NCBI RefSeq assembly: GCF_001940525.2 | Contig: NZ_CP019437.1 | Coordinates: 1,896,501-1,960,500, forward strand | Direction: 5' to 3' | Origin: Thioclava nitratireducens | GTDB taxonomy: Bacteria; Pseudomonadota; Alphaproteobacteria; Rhodobacterales; Rhodobacteraceae | DNA: 64,000 nucleotides | Shown: positions 1-8,829 of the stretch, piece by piece | Layout of the letters: every line of letters begins with the position of its first letter | Numbering within the stretch: position 1 is the first letter of the stretch | Made by a program: the position numbers and the translations under genes | The notes under the pieces: generated by a model | Told to the model about the DNA's origin: nothing | What the model saw: only the letters and a program-made list of their open reading frames with translations | Database searches by the model: none

Positions 1-545
1 TGCGGCTGCGCGAGGCCACGACCGAGACGCTGCTGACCGAGATTGCCGAGGGCCGCCTCGATGCCGCGATCATCGCCACCCCGGCACCGGAACTGTTCGA
101 GGTCCCGCTGTTCGAGGATCGCTTTCTGCTGGCGGGCACGCCGGACCAGCTGACGATGGTGCGCGGCCTCAGCCCGCAGGCGATCGACCCGGATCAGTTG
201 CTGCTTCTGGATGAGGGGCATTGCCTTGCCGATCAGGCGCTCGCGCTGTGCGGACTGACGCGGGCGGCGCAACGCATCGACCTTGGTGCGTCGTCGCTGA
301 GCACGCTCTGTGCGCTGGCGGGGCAGGCGATGGGGCTGACGCTGGTGCCCGAGATCGCGAGCCTGCAGGAAACGCGCGCCGTCCCGACGCTCGCGCTCAG
401 CCGTTTCGACGAGGAGCCCGCGCGGATGGTCCGGCTGGTGCGGGCCCGCGAGGTCTCCGATGCCGAGGCATGGTTCGATCCGCTGGTGCGCGTGTTGCGA
501 AAGGCGGGCGAGGGGCTGGTCGCGCAGGCGCGCAGACGGTTCTGA
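1..545 (+). CDS. oxyR: OxyR-type LysR regulator, C-terminal part (5' end outside window)
   Basis: The reading frame is open from base 3 to the stop at 543-545, giving about 180 residues of a LysR substrate-binding domain; the N-terminal helix-turn-helix lies upstream of the window. The frame contains DEGHCLADQALALC, with cysteine codons at 222 and 249. This nine-residue spacing matches the peroxide-sensing pair Cys199/Cys208 of E. coli OxyR, within the same GHC-x2-DQA context. By family knowledge, peroxide forms a disulfide between the two and switches the regulator on. The next gene, on the opposite strand and convergent, encodes a peroxiredoxin, which fits an oxidative-stress locus. Identification is firm from the redox motif; the regulon cannot be read here. 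Confidence 0.9.
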   Translation, partial: RLREATTETLLTEIAEGRLDAAIIATPAPELFEVPLFEDRFLLAGTPDQLTMVRGLSPQAIDPDQLLLLDEGHCLADQALALCGLTRAAQRIDLGASSLSTLCALAGQAMGLTLVPEIASLQETRAVPTLALSRFDEEPARMVRLVRAREVSDAEAWFDPLVRVLRKAGEGLVAQARRRF

Positions 546-574
546 CCGCCGCCGCGCGCCCCGTGGCTTAGAGC

Positions 575-596
575 GCCGGCCCGAAACCGGGCCGGC
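575..596. terminator. Hairpin between convergent oxyR and peroxiredoxin genes
   Basis: A GC-rich inverted repeat has arms GCCGGCCCG at 575-583 and CGGGCCGGC at 588-596 around a 4-base loop. It sits in the 57-bp gap between two convergent stop codons, so it probably ends both transcripts. There is no clear T run, so terminator strength is uncertain. Confidence 0.5.
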
Positions 597-602
597 AGTT
601 GG

Positions 603-1151
603 TCACGCCGCCGCTTCGGCGTTGGCGTCGACCAGCCAGTTCAAGACGGTCTCGGGCGAGGACACGCCATAGGGATCTTCGCCGTGGTTGTCTTCGAGGC
701 CGGGCTCCTCGAACCAGGCTTCGATCACGCCGTCATTGACGACGGCCGCATAGCGCCACGACCGCAGACCGAAGCCGAGATTGTCCTTGCGCACCAGCAT
801 GCCGACACGGCGGGTGAACTCGCCCGAACCATCGGGGATCACCTGCACGTTCTCGAGGCCTTGCGCCTTGGCCCACTGGTTCATGACGAAGCTGTCATTG
901 ACCGACAGGCAATAGATCGCGTCGATGCCCTGTTCGGCGAAATCGTCGAAGCCCTTCTCGAAACCGGGCAGCTGGTAGGTCGAGCAGGTCGGCGTGAAGG
1001 CGCCGGGCAGCGCAAACAGCACCACGCGCTTGCCAGCGAAGAAATCCGCGGTGGTCTTGTCCTGCCAGCGGAACGGGTTCGGCCCCTCGATGCTTTCGTC
1101 GCGCACGCGGGTGTGGAAGGTGACGTCGGGCAGTTTCGAACCGGGAAGCAT
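603..1151 (-). CDS. Peroxiredoxin, Prx5-like (AhpC/TSA/redoxin fold)
   Basis: This is a 182-residue thiol peroxidase that reduces hydrogen peroxide and organic hydroperoxides. The peroxidatic Cys56 lies in PGAFTPTCS, the signature of the Prx5 subfamily, and a second cysteine at 81 lies in the YCLSVND segment typical of these proteins. The start at 1151 is chosen because AAGGAG precedes the ATG by about 8 bases and the product then begins like family members; the same frame stays open further upstream, but that extension is arginine-rich and looks like shadow coding. It converges on an OxyR gene, suggesting peroxide-responsive control, although no OxyR site is recognisable in its upstream region. 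No fused glutaredoxin domain is present. Confidence 0.9.
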   Translation of the reverse strand: MLPGSKLPDVTFHTRVRDESIEGPNPFRWQDKTTADFFAGKRVVLFALPGAFTPTCSTYQLPGFEKGFDDFAEQGIDAIYCLSVNDSFVMNQWAKAQGLENVQVIPDGSGEFTRRVGMLVRKDNLGFGLRSWRYAAVVNDGVIEAWFEEPGLEDNHGEDPYGVSSPETVLNWLVDANAEAAA

Positions 1152-1450
1152 AGGGAGGTCTCCTTGATCGGTTGGGAAGGTTGCGTTTTGGAGAGAGGCC
1201 TGACTAACGGATGTCGCTTTCGGTCGCAATCGCTGACTTTGCAGATGCAGCATTCGCCGCGCGACCTTCACAAGGGCCGTTGGCGGATGTCGGCGTTGCG
1301 AATGTTCGTCCCCGCTCTGTCCGCTTGCCACGGCCTCGGGCAGATCGCGCAGCCTCGCGCGGTGTGCAATACTGCCTTTGGGCCTGCGCATTTGCATCCT
1401 GCACGCAATCGGCTTATGTGACGATCAACCGCACTCCGAAAGGATGGATC
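1152..1450. other. Divergent intergenic region, peroxiredoxin / lipA
   Basis: This 299-bp spacer separates two divergent genes and must hold both promoters. Apart from the AAGGAG ribosome binding site of the peroxiredoxin gene, I see no clear operator, hairpin or small gene. Open frames crossing it are extensions of flanking frames. Confidence 0.4.
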
Positions 1451-2401
1451 ATGCGCGATCTCAAGATGCCCGGTGAACGCCACCCCGAAAAGGCGCATCG
1501 CGCCGACAATGCTCAGCCCAAGAAACCCGACTGGATCCGCGTGAAAGCGCCGGTCTCGGAAGGCTACAAGAAGACGCGTGACATTCTGAAGACCAACAAG
1601 CTGGTCACCGTCTGCGAAGAGGCGGGCTGCCCGAATGTCGGCGAATGCTGGAGCCAGGGCCACGCCACCATGATGATCATGGGTGAAATCTGTACCCGTG
1701 GCTGTTCCTTCTGCAACGTGGCCACCGGTCGCCCCGACGCGCTCGACGTGTTCGAGCCGGGCCGCGTCGCCCACGCGGTCGAGACGCTGGGCCTGAACCA
1801 CGTCGTGATCACCTCGGTCGACCGCGACGATCTGGACGATGGCGGGGCGGAGCATTTCGCCCAGACGATCCGCGCGATCCGTCACCGCTCGCCCGACACC
1901 ACGATCGAGATCCTGACGCCGGACTTCCTCAAATGCGAGCCCGCCGCGCTGGAGAAGGTTGTCGAGGCGCGCCCCGACGTGTTCAACCACAATCTCGAAA
2001 CCGTGCCGGGCCTCTATCCCGGCGTGCGCCCCGGCGCGCGCTACTTCCACTCGCTGCGCCTGTTGCAGCGCGTGAAAGAGCTGGACCCGTCGATGTTCAC
2101 CAAATCGGGCATCATGGTGGGTCTGGGTGAAGAGGCGCCGCAGGTCCGTCAGGTGATGGATGACATGCGCTCGGCCGATGTCGATTTCCTGACCATCGGG
2201 CAATATCTGCAGCCGACGCCGAAGCACCACGCGGTGATGCGTTTTGTCACGCCGGAAGAGTTCCGCGACTATGAGAAAGCGGCCTACGGCAAGGGCTTCC
2301 TGATGGTCTCCGCGACGCCGCTGACCCGCTCGAGCTATCACGCGGGCGACGACTTTGCGCGGCTGCGCGAGAACCGGCTGAAGAAGCTCGGCCTGAGCTG
2401 A
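1451..2401 (+). CDS. lipA: Lipoyl synthase
   Basis: This 316-residue radical SAM enzyme inserts two sulfur atoms into the protein-bound octanoyl chain to make lipoyl cofactors of the 2-oxoacid dehydrogenases and the glycine cleavage system. Both iron-sulfur clusters are marked. Cys55, Cys60 and Cys66 ([12 protein letters not shown]) hold the sacrificial auxiliary cluster, and Cys81, Cys85 and Cys88 (CTRGCSFC) hold the radical SAM cluster. The C-terminal RSSYHAGD contains the conserved serine that ligates the auxiliary cluster. The ATG at 1451 has a purine-rich AAAGGATGG upstream and gives the standard length; the frame continues open to 1211, but that extension looks non-coding. It is a single gene with its own terminator; lipB is not adjacent. 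Confidence 0.96.
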   Translation: MRDLKMPGERHPEKAHRADNAQPKKPDWIRVKAPVSEGYKKTRDILKTNKLVTVCEEAGCPNVGECWSQGHATMMIMGEICTRGCSFCNVATGRPDALDVFEPGRVAHAVETLGLNHVVITSVDRDDLDDGGAEHFAQTIRAIRHRSPDTTIEILTPDFLKCEPAALEKVVEARPDVFNHNLETVPGLYPGVRPGARYFHSLRLLQRVKELDPSMFTKSGIMVGLGEEAPQVRQVMDDMRSADVDFLTIGQYLQPTPKHHAVMRFVTPEEFRDYEKAAYGKGFLMVSATPLTRSSYHAGDDFARLRENRLKKLGLS

Positions 2402-2424
2402 GCGCGCCAGAAGCGATTTGAAAG

Positions 2425-2450
2425 AACCCGGCCCCGGTGGCCGGGTTTTT
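2425..2450 (+). terminator. Rho-independent terminator of lipA
   Basis: Arms AACCCGGCC (2425-2433) and GGCCGGGTT (2439-2447) form a perfect 9-bp stem with a 5-base loop, followed by a T run (2446-2450), 24 bp after the lipA stop codon. Confidence 0.9.
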
Positions 2451-2620
2451 CATTTCGCGAGTTGGGTGAGTTTTTCTCCAAGCCGAACAGGTCGCGAAAC
2501 TGCAGCGCATCGCGCGCGCCCTGTCTTGACGGTCTGCGACCTGCGGGCATCATCCGGGCCAAGTGATCCGGCGCGCCGATTGCCTGCGTAGCCCTGTCAG
2601 CCAAGCAAGAGGAGAGTGTC

Positions 2621-3268
2621 ATGCGCCGCCTGTCGATCGCCTTTCTCGCATCAAGCTTCTGCGTGGGGCTGATGCCGGGCCTAGCCCCGGCCTCGATCTT
2701 CGGTGGCTGGACCGAGCAGCGGTTCTCGCTGTTTTCCTCGAATGACTGGGAACAATCGCCAAACGGCGTGGAGATGCGCTCGGACGGGGCGGTGTCGTTG
2801 ATCTGGCGTGCGCTGCCTCAGGCAGATTGGGGCGCGCGCAAGGCCGCGTGGCAATGGTCGGTCAGCCAAAGCGTCCCGCCGACGAAGCTCGACCGAAAGG
2901 GCGGCGACGATCGCGACCTCTCGCTCTATTTCGTCTTCATGCCAGAGGCGGTCGCCCGGGCCAATCAGGGGGCGGGCATCCGCAAGCTTCTGGCGGTGAA
3001 GGAAGCGCGGGTGCTGATGTATGTCTGGGGTGGCGCGCATGGGCGCGGGGCGCTCTTGCCGTCGCCCTATCTGGGTGCGCGCGGCAAAACGGTGGTGCTC
3101 CGCCCGGCGGGCACCGGATCGCATTCCGAGAGCGTCGATCTGGCGCGCGACTACCAGCGCGCCTTCGGGGGCCAGCCGACGCAGCTCGTGGGGCTGGCGC
3201 TGTCAGGAGACAGCGACGACACCGACAGCGCGATCCGTGCCCGGATCTCGGGGCTGAAGCTGAACTGA
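2621..3268 (+). CDS. DUF3047 family secreted protein
   Basis: The product is a 215-residue protein with a signal peptide (basic MRR, hydrophobic core to about residue 20, then an Ala-Pro-Ala region). The body carries the pattern of DUF3047: a WRV/ALP segment, a KGGDD motif near residue 88, an aromatic YFVF strand, and a VWGG segment followed by a run ending in a sugar- or jelly-roll-like fold. Function of this family is not established. The start has a good AAGAGGAGA ribosome binding site 5-6 bases upstream. It is a lone gene between lipA and a DeoR-type regulator; no operon partner suggests a role. I cannot assign a substrate. Confidence 0.8.
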   Translation: MRRLSIAFLASSFCVGLMPGLAPASIFGGWTEQRFSLFSSNDWEQSPNGVEMRSDGAVSLIWRALPQADWGARKAAWQWSVSQSVPPTKLDRKGGDDRDLSLYFVFMPEAVARANQGAGIRKLLAVKEARVLMYVWGGAHGRGALLPSPYLGARGKTVVLRPAGTGSHSESVDLARDYQRAFGGQPTQLVGLALSGDSDDTDSAIRARISGLKLN

Positions 3269-3364
3269 CCGCGCCACACGGCCTCCGGTGATTTCACACA
3301 AAAACACTGCCAAGACATGACTTTGTCGGTAACCTGTGGCAGCAAGACCCAAAAGGGGGGCAGG

Positions 3365-4126
3365 ATGGCGCTCAATTTCCGACAGTCCGAAATTCTCGAG
3401 ATCGCGCGCGACGAGGGCCGTGTGGTGGTCGAAGCCTTGGCCGAACGCTTCAATGTCTCGGTCCAGACGATCCGGCGCGACCTGACGGAGCTCTCCGAAG
3501 CGGGGCATCTGGAACGCGTGCATGGCGGGGCGGTGATCCGCACTGGCGTTGTGAATTTCGCCTATGAAGAGCGCCGCCGGATGAACGAGGCGGCGAAGGC
3601 GGCGATCGGGCGGGCCTGTGCGCAGGCGATCCCCGACAACAGCTCCATCGTGCTGACGCTGGGCACCACGACCGAGGCAGTGGCGCGAGAGCTTCTGCAT
3701 CACCGCAACATCACCGTGGTCACGAATAACATCAATGTCGCCAATATCCTGCTGGCCAATGAGAGCTGCGATATCCTCGTCGCGGGCGGCAATCTGCGCC
3801 GCTCGGATGGCGGGCTGGTGGGTGACCTGACGGCGGATTTCATGGGCGAATTCAAAGCCGATTTCGCGGTGATCGGGACCTCCGCGCTCGATTCCGACGG
3901 CGACATGCTCGATTACGATCTCGCCGAAGTGCGCGTCAGCCGCCGGATCTTGCGGCAGGCGCGGCAGAGCTTTCTGGTGACCGACGCGTCGAAGCTGGAA
4001 CGCTCCGCGCCGGTGCGGCTCGCCTCGCTCTCCGACATCGACCGGGTTTTCATCGACAAGCCCTTGCCGGATGCGCTCATGGCGCTTTGCGCGCAATGGG
4101 ACACCGAGATCACCGTGGCGGGGTGA
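3365..4126 (+). CDS. DeoR family regulator, GlpR-like
   Basis: This 253-residue repressor has an N-terminal winged helix-turn-helix (about residues 4-58, with VSVQTIRRDL as recognition helix, then LERVHGGAV) and a C-terminal DeoRC sugar-phosphate-sensing domain with the ribose-phosphate isomerase-like strand-loop motifs (LTLGTTTEAVA, VAGGNLRR, SDGGLVG). The closest well-known group by sequence character is GlpR, the glycerol-3-phosphate repressor, but no glp gene lies nearby, so the ligand remains open. The start MALNFRQ at 3365 is preferred because GGGGGG/AGG precedes it and DeoR proteins typically begin a few residues before the helix-turn-helix. It ends 3 bp before the convergent pcaR stop. 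Confidence 0.88.
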   Translation: MALNFRQSEILEIARDEGRVVVEALAERFNVSVQTIRRDLTELSEAGHLERVHGGAVIRTGVVNFAYEERRRMNEAAKAAIGRACAQAIPDNSSIVLTLGTTTEAVARELLHHRNITVVTNNINVANILLANESCDILVAGGNLRRSDGGLVGDLTADFMGEFKADFAVIGTSALDSDGDMLDYDLAEVRVSRRILRQARQSFLVTDASKLERSAPVRLASLSDIDRVFIDKPLPDALMALCAQWDTEITVAG

Positions 4127-4129
4127 GGC

Positions 4130-4891
4130 TCAGCGCAGCACGCGCCGCAGCCCCGTCTGCACCCGCGTGAGTTCCGGCAGATAGGTCTCTATCAGCGTCT
4201 CCGCCGGATCGGCGCTCGCCGCCATCCCGGTATTGAGCGCGGCCACGACCCGCCCATGGATGTCGTAAAGCGGCACCGCGATGGAGCGCAGCCCAATCTC
4301 CACCTCCTGATCGATCACCGCATAGCCGTCGCGGCGCACCTGATCGATGCGCGCGAGGATTTCGCCCGGATCTGTGAGGCTATAGGCCGTGCGCGGCGTC
4401 AGGTCCGAGGCCTCCACGGCTGCGCGGGCGTCCTCCGGGGGCAGGGCGGCCAGCAACACGCGCCCCATCGAGGTGCAATGCGCCGGAAGGCGCGAGCCCG
4501 GCATCAAGCCGATCGACATCACCCGCCTCTGCGCCGCCCGCGCGAGATAGACGATCTCCGTCCCGTCGAGGATCGAGACCGAGCAGCTCTGCCCGATCCG
4601 ATCGGTCAGCTGATCGAGCCACGGCTGCACGATCTGCGGCAGCGGTAGCGAGGCCAGCGCCCCCATCCCGAGCCGCAGAACCTTCGGCGTCAGCGTGAAG
4701 AACTTGCCGTCGTATTCCGCGTAGCCTTCCGCATTCAGCGTCAGCAGACAGCGCCGCGCCGTGGCCCGGTCGAAGCCCGTCGCCTCCGCCACCTCGGCAA
4801 TCGAGAGCCGCGGCGTCTCGGCCCCGAAACATTCGATGACGCGTAGCCCCTTGGCGAAAGAGGCGATGAAATCGGTCGGTTTGTTCAACAT
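4130..4891 (-). CDS. pcaR: IclR family regulator of the pca genes (PcaR/PobR type)
   Basis: This 253-residue IclR-type regulator has an N-terminal winged helix (residues about 12-70; LSIAEVAEATGFDRATARR) and a C-terminal effector domain with the RLPAHCTSMGRVLLA motif typical of the family. It lies divergent from pcaIJF, which strongly suggests it is PcaR, the beta-ketoadipate-responsive activator. The start is set at 4891 (MLNKPTDF), because further upstream in the frame the sequence contains repeated TGCGAACA elements that look like operators rather than coding sequence. The spacer to pcaI is 104 bp. Confidence 0.88.
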   Translation of the reverse strand: MLNKPTDFIASFAKGLRVIECFGAETPRLSIAEVAEATGFDRATARRCLLTLNAEGYAEYDGKFFTLTPKVLRLGMGALASLPLPQIVQPWLDQLTDRIGQSCSVSILDGTEIVYLARAAQRRVMSIGLMPGSRLPAHCTSMGRVLLAALPPEDARAAVEASDLTPRTAYSLTDPGEILARIDQVRRDGYAVIDQEVEIGLRSIAVPLYDIHGRVVAALNTGMAASADPAETLIETYLPELTRVQTGLRRVLR

Positions 4892-4938
4892 GCGAACAGG
4901 TTTTCGCGCGATGCGAACAAATGTCAAGATGCGCACGA
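4881..4938. promoter_or_regulatory. Candidate PcaR operator repeats upstream of pcaIJF
   Basis: TGCGAACA occurs at 4891-4898 and again at 4912-4919, exactly 21 bp (two helical turns) apart, with a degenerate copy TGCGCACGA at 4930-4938. The first copy also forms an inverted repeat, TGTTC (4882-4886) with GAACA (4894-4898). IclR regulators such as PobR and PcaU bind sets of three about-10-bp repeats, so this arrangement in the divergent pcaR/pcaI spacer is a plausible operator. It overlaps the start codon of pcaR, which would give autoregulation. Confidence 0.55.
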
Positions 4939-4995
4939 AATCCGTGGAAAGCCGTCCCACGCAGGTCTAAATCCAAGCCCTCAGGAGGACCGCAA

Positions 4996-5718
4996 ATGGA
5001 CAAGAGACTTTCCTCGCTGACCGAGGCCGTGGCCGATATTCAAGACGGCGCCACGGTGATGGTCGGCGGTTTCGGCGGCTCGGGGGCGCCGATCGAACTG
5101 ATCCACGCCCTGATCGACCGCTATCTGGAGACCGGATCGCCCAAGGGGCTGACCGTGATCAACAACAACGCAGGCAACGGCCATGTCGGCATCGCCGCGA
5201 TGATCGAGCAGGGTATGGTCAAGAAGATGATCTGCTCTTTCCCGCGCTCGGCCGATCCGACGGTGTTTACCGAACGCTATCTGGCGGGCGAGATCGAGCT
5301 GGAACTGGTGCCCCAGGGCACGCTCGCCGAACGTATCCGCGCGGGTGGTGCGGGCATTCCGGCCTTCTTCACGCCGACCTCCGTGGGCACCGATCTGGCC
5401 GAGGGCAAGCCGGTGCAGCAATTCGACGGCCGCGACTACGTGATGGAGCGCTGGCTCAAGGCCGATCACGCGCTGATCAAGGCCGAGCAGGGCGACGCGC
5501 TTGGCAACCTGACCTACCGGATGGCCGCGCGGAACTTCTCGCCGCTGATGGCGACGGCGGCAGACAAGGTCGTCGTGCAGGTGAGCAAGGCGGTCGAGCC
5601 GGGCGAGATCGACCCGGAAGTCATCGTCACCCCGGGCATCTTCGTGGACGCGATCGTCGAGGTCGCCAATCCCGCCCAGGAAGAAGAGTTGAACCGCGCC
5701 GGAGCCCATCACCCATGA
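4996..5718 (+). CDS. pcaI: 3-oxoadipate CoA-transferase subunit A
   Basis: This 240-residue alpha subunit of a class I CoA transferase moves CoA from succinyl-CoA to 3-oxoadipate in the beta-ketoadipate pathway. The GGFGGSGAP glycine-rich motif (about residues 29-37), NNNAGNG and the CoA-binding region near GTDLAEGK are typical of PcaI/ScoA. The start has AGGAGG 7 bases upstream. The stop overlaps the pcaJ start as ATGA, and the next gene is the matching thiolase, so the set reads as pca rather than acetoacetate degradation. A succinyl-CoA:3-ketoacid transferase function cannot be fully excluded from sequence alone. Confidence 0.9.
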   Translation: MDKRLSSLTEAVADIQDGATVMVGGFGGSGAPIELIHALIDRYLETGSPKGLTVINNNAGNGHVGIAAMIEQGMVKKMICSFPRSADPTVFTERYLAGEIELELVPQGTLAERIRAGGAGIPAFFTPTSVGTDLAEGKPVQQFDGRDYVMERWLKADHALIKAEQGDALGNLTYRMAARNFSPLMATAADKVVVQVSKAVEPGEIDPEVIVTPGIFVDAIVEVANPAQEEELNRAGAHHP

Positions 5719-6398
5719 CCCAGAAACTGACCAATGCACAGATCGCCTGGCGCGCCGCCCAGGACATCGAGGACGGCGCCTATGTGAACCTCGGGATCGG
5801 CTTTCCCGAGATGGTCGCGCGCTTCCAGCCTGAGGGCCGCGAGGCGATCTTTCATACCGAAAACGGCGTGCTGGGCTTCGGTCGCGCGCCCGAGCCCGGT
5901 CAGGAAGACTGGGACCTCATCAATGCCGGGAAAAAGGCGATCACGCTGAAGCCCGGCACCGCGTTTTTCCACCATGCCGACAGCTTCGCAATGGTGCGGG
6001 GCGGGCATCTCGACGTGGCGATCCTCGGCGCTTACCAGGTGGCCGAAACGGGCGATCTGGCGAACTGGTCGACCGGACCGAAAGGCGTGCCGGCTGTGGG
6101 CGGGGCTATGGACCTTGTGCATGGCGCGAAACGCGTGGCCATCATCACCGATCACGTCACCAAGAAGGGCCAGCCGAAGCTGGTGGAGGCCTGCACCTTC
6201 CCGCTGACCGGCGTGGGCTGCGTGACCCGCGTCTATACGTCGCTCGCCGTCGTGGACGTGGTCGATAGCCGCTTCGTCCTGCGTGAAAAGCTCCCCGCGA
6301 TCTCGATGGAGGAGCTGCAATCCGTCACCGGCGCGACCCTCCATGTCGAGGGCGAGGTGGGTGACCTGATCTGTCCCGAGGAGTTGGCCGATGCGTGA
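5715..6398 (+). CDS. pcaJ: 3-oxoadipate CoA-transferase subunit B
   Basis: This 227-residue beta subunit carries the catalytic glutamate (Glu49) in the ENG motif (HTENGVLGFG), which forms the glutamyl-CoA intermediate in class I CoA transferases. NLGIGFPE near the N terminus and GAYQV, MDLVHGAKR and ITDHVTK later are conserved beta-subunit segments. It is translationally coupled to pcaI by ATGA and overlaps the pcaF start by 8 bases. Confidence 0.92.
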   Translation: MTQKLTNAQIAWRAAQDIEDGAYVNLGIGFPEMVARFQPEGREAIFHTENGVLGFGRAPEPGQEDWDLINAGKKAITLKPGTAFFHHADSFAMVRGGHLDVAILGAYQVAETGDLANWSTGPKGVPAVGGAMDLVHGAKRVAIITDHVTKKGQPKLVEACTFPLTGVGCVTRVYTSLAVVDVVDSRFVLREKLPAISMEELQSVTGATLHVEGEVGDLICPEELADA

Positions 6399-7595
6399 CG
6401 CTTATATCTGCGACTATATCCGAACCCCGATCGGCCGTTTCGGCGGCGCTCTGGCACCTGTCCGCGCCGACGATCTGGGGGCGATCCCGCTGAAAGCTCT
6501 GATGGCGCGCAACACGGGTGTCGATTGGGAGGCGGTCGAGGACGTGATCTTCGGTTGCGCCAATCAGGCGGGCGAGGACAACCGCAACGTGGCGCGGATG
6601 TCGGCGCTGCTCGCGGGTCTGCCGGTGAACGTGCCGGGGACCACGATCAACCGGCTTTGCGGCTCGGGATGGATGCGATCATTACCGCAGCCCGTGCGAT
6701 CAAGGCGGGCGAGGCCGATCTGATGATCGCGGGCGGTGTCGAGAGCATGTCGCGCGCGCCCTTCGTGATGCCGAAAGCCGAGGCCGCCTTTAGCCGCGCC
6801 AATGCGGTCTATGACACGACCATCGGCTGGCGCTTCGTGAACAAGCTGATGAAAGAAGCCCATGGTGTCGACTCGATGCCCGAGACGGCGGAGAACGTGG
6901 CCGATGATTTCGGCGTGAGCCGCGAAGATCAGGACGCCTTCGCGGTCCGCTCGCAGGAGGCTGCTGCCAAGGCGATGGAGGCGGGCCGTCTGGCCGAGGA
7001 GATCACCCCGGTCACGATACCGCAGCGCAAGGGAGATCCAGTCGTGGTCGACAGTGACGAACACCCGCGCCCCGGCACGACGCTTGAGGCGCTGGCCAAG
7101 CTGCGGCCCATCGTGCGCCCCGACGGCACGGTCACGGCGGGCAATGCGTCCGGCGTGAACGATGGCGCGGCGGCGCTGATCATCGCCTCCGAGGAGGCCG
7201 TGCGCAAACATGGGCTGACGCCACTGGTGAAGATCTCGGGCGGGGCCGCGGCTGGCGTGCCGCCCCGGATCATGGGCTTCGGACCCGCTCCTGCCAGCAA
7301 GAAGCTGATGGCGCGGCTGGGACTCGCTCAGGACGCCTTCGATGTTATCGAGCTGAACGAGGCCTTTGCCAGCCAAGGTCTGGCCACGCTGCGCGATCTC
7401 GGCATTGCGGATGACGATGCGCGCGTGAACCCCAATGGCGGCGCGATCGCTCTGGGACATCCTCTGGGCATGTCGGGCGCGCGGATCACCGGCACCGCGG
7501 CGCTGGAGCTGGTGCGCCGCAAGGGCCAACGGGCGCTGGCCACGATGTGCATCGGCGTGGGTCAGGGCATCGCCGTGGCGCTGGAGGCGGTGTAA
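6391..7595 (+). pseudogene. pcaF: 3-oxoadipyl-CoA thiolase, frameshifted after the active-site cysteine
   Basis: PcaF cleaves 3-oxoadipyl-CoA to succinyl-CoA and acetyl-CoA. The protein is otherwise normal: MRDAYICDYIRTPIGRFGG opens it, Cys90 sits in NRLCGSG, and [40 protein letters not shown] and the C-terminal CIGVGQG follow. The frame changes at the G run 6666-6668. The first frame (from 6391) reads GSGW and stops at 6723, while the rest continues in the next frame (GMDAIITAAR). Adding one G to the run would restore GSGMDA, the family sequence, so one base is missing. The rest shows no other decay, so a sequencing or assembly error is as likely as a real mutation. It overlaps pcaJ by 8 bp and closes the pcaIJF operon. 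Confidence 0.88.
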
Positions 7596-7776
7596 CCGAG
7601 ACTGCGCCCGCTACGTCCCGGCGGGCTGGCGCATCTGCCATTCGCGCGCCGCTCGGCGAATGGAGGGGCGTGGCGGGGATTGACCGCCCAGCCCGAGGGT
7701 CGCGTGCGCCATCCCACGGACCGGCGCACACCCTTTCAGATGGAGCGTGTCTCCGCTTGAGCCGCCCCTCCGCCAC

Positions 7777-8829
7777 TCATTGCGCAAAGGTATCGCGCCA
7801 GCGCTCCAGAAACCGCGCGGCTTTCATCGTGTCGGTCGCGACCAGCAGCGGCGGGCCCAGTGCGATGAGGCGTTGCAAGGTCAGCGTCTCGTCGCTGTCG
7901 CTGCCGCCCCCGTCATTCGCGATCGGGTCGATCAGCTTGGTCTGCGCCAGCGCCCGTTGGCCCGCGGGTGAGAGCAGAAAATCCAGCAGTTTGGCGGCGG
8001 TCGGATCTGGCTCGGGCCCCGGAAGGTAGGCCGCGCGCGAGAGCACCAGCGTGTAATCGGCGGGCGCGATGATACCCAGATCGGGATTGTCGCGCGCCGC
8101 CTGCGCCGCGTAGGAGCCGAGGATGTTGTAGGCGATCAGGTAGCGGCCGCCCGCGACACCGTCGATGATCTCGGCCGAGCAGCAGGTCGCGACCGCGCCG
8201 GAGCGCGCAAAGGCTTCCATCAAGCCGCCGAAGGTGCTGGCCTCCTGACTGTCGAGAAAAGCGAAGAGGAACCCCAGCCCTGAATCCGCTATGTCATAGG
8301 TCGCGATCTTGCCGGTATAGGGCGATTGCGCGGGCCGCAGCAGGTCGACCAGATCGAAACGCGTGCGCGGCACGTCCTCGGGCGGAACCAGCGCGCGGTT
8401 GTAGATCATCACCGCGGGTTCGCGCGAGATGCCCCAGACCTGATCGCGCCAGCGCAGATCCTTCGGCAGTGCCGTAGTCTCGGGCGAGATCCATGTGGCG
8501 GCGCAATTGTCGTTCACCAGCTTGACCACATGTTGCACGCCCGAGCTGATCACCAGTTCGGCGCCGGGCTTGCCCTTCGCGCAATCGGCCTCGGAGATAT
8601 CGTAGAGGTCGTTCGAGCCCCATTGCTCGAACCGGATCGCGAGGCCGGGCTGGGTGTCGAGAAACGCCTTGATCGCGGGGGCGAGGATATTGACGTCGGT
8701 CGTGGTGCGCAGGGTGATCTTGCGGGCGGGCTGATCTGGGCCGAAGGTGCGGACGGCCTCGGGCTCTGCGGCCAAAAGGGGGACGCTCAGGCACAGCCAG
8801 AGCGACAGGGACAGGAGCGTGCGGATCAT
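7777..8829 (-). CDS. Periplasmic binding protein linked to a TctDE-like two-component system
   Basis: This 350-residue protein has a signal peptide (hydrophobic residues 3-20, ending LLAAEP) and the two-lobed fold of extracellular solute-binding proteins of the iron/spermidine type (KITLRTTTDVN, FEQWGSNDLYDI, AYNILGSYAA, YLPGPEP). It is the last gene of a tctD-tctE-like operon and its ATG overlaps the kinase stop as ATGA. That linkage suggests that it senses the ligand in the periplasm for the kinase or pre-binds it, rather than serving an importer, since no permease or ATPase gene is adjacent. The ligand is unknown. Paired cysteines (CC near residue 222) occur within the mature part. Confidence 0.8.
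   Translation of the reverse strand: MIRTLLSLSLWLCLSVPLLAAEPEAVRTFGPDQPARKITLRTTTDVNILAPAIKAFLDTQPGLAIRFEQWGSNDLYDISEADCAKGKPGAELVISSGVQHVVKLVNDNCAATWISPETTALPKDLRWRDQVWGISREPAVMIYNRALVPPEDVPRTRFDLVDLLRPAQSPYTGKIATYDIADSGLGFLFAFLDSQEASTFGGLMEAFARSGAVATCCSAEIIDGVAGGRYLIAYNILGSYAAQAARDNPDLGIIAPADYTLVLSRAAYLPGPEPDPTAAKLLDFLLSPAGQRALAQTKLIDPIANDGGGSDSDETLTLQRLIALGPPLLVATDTMKAARFLERWRDTFAQ

Noticed and set aside
1211..1450. N-terminal extension of lipA in the same frame
   Set aside because: The extra 80 residues do not resemble LipA, and the ATG at 1451 gives the family length.
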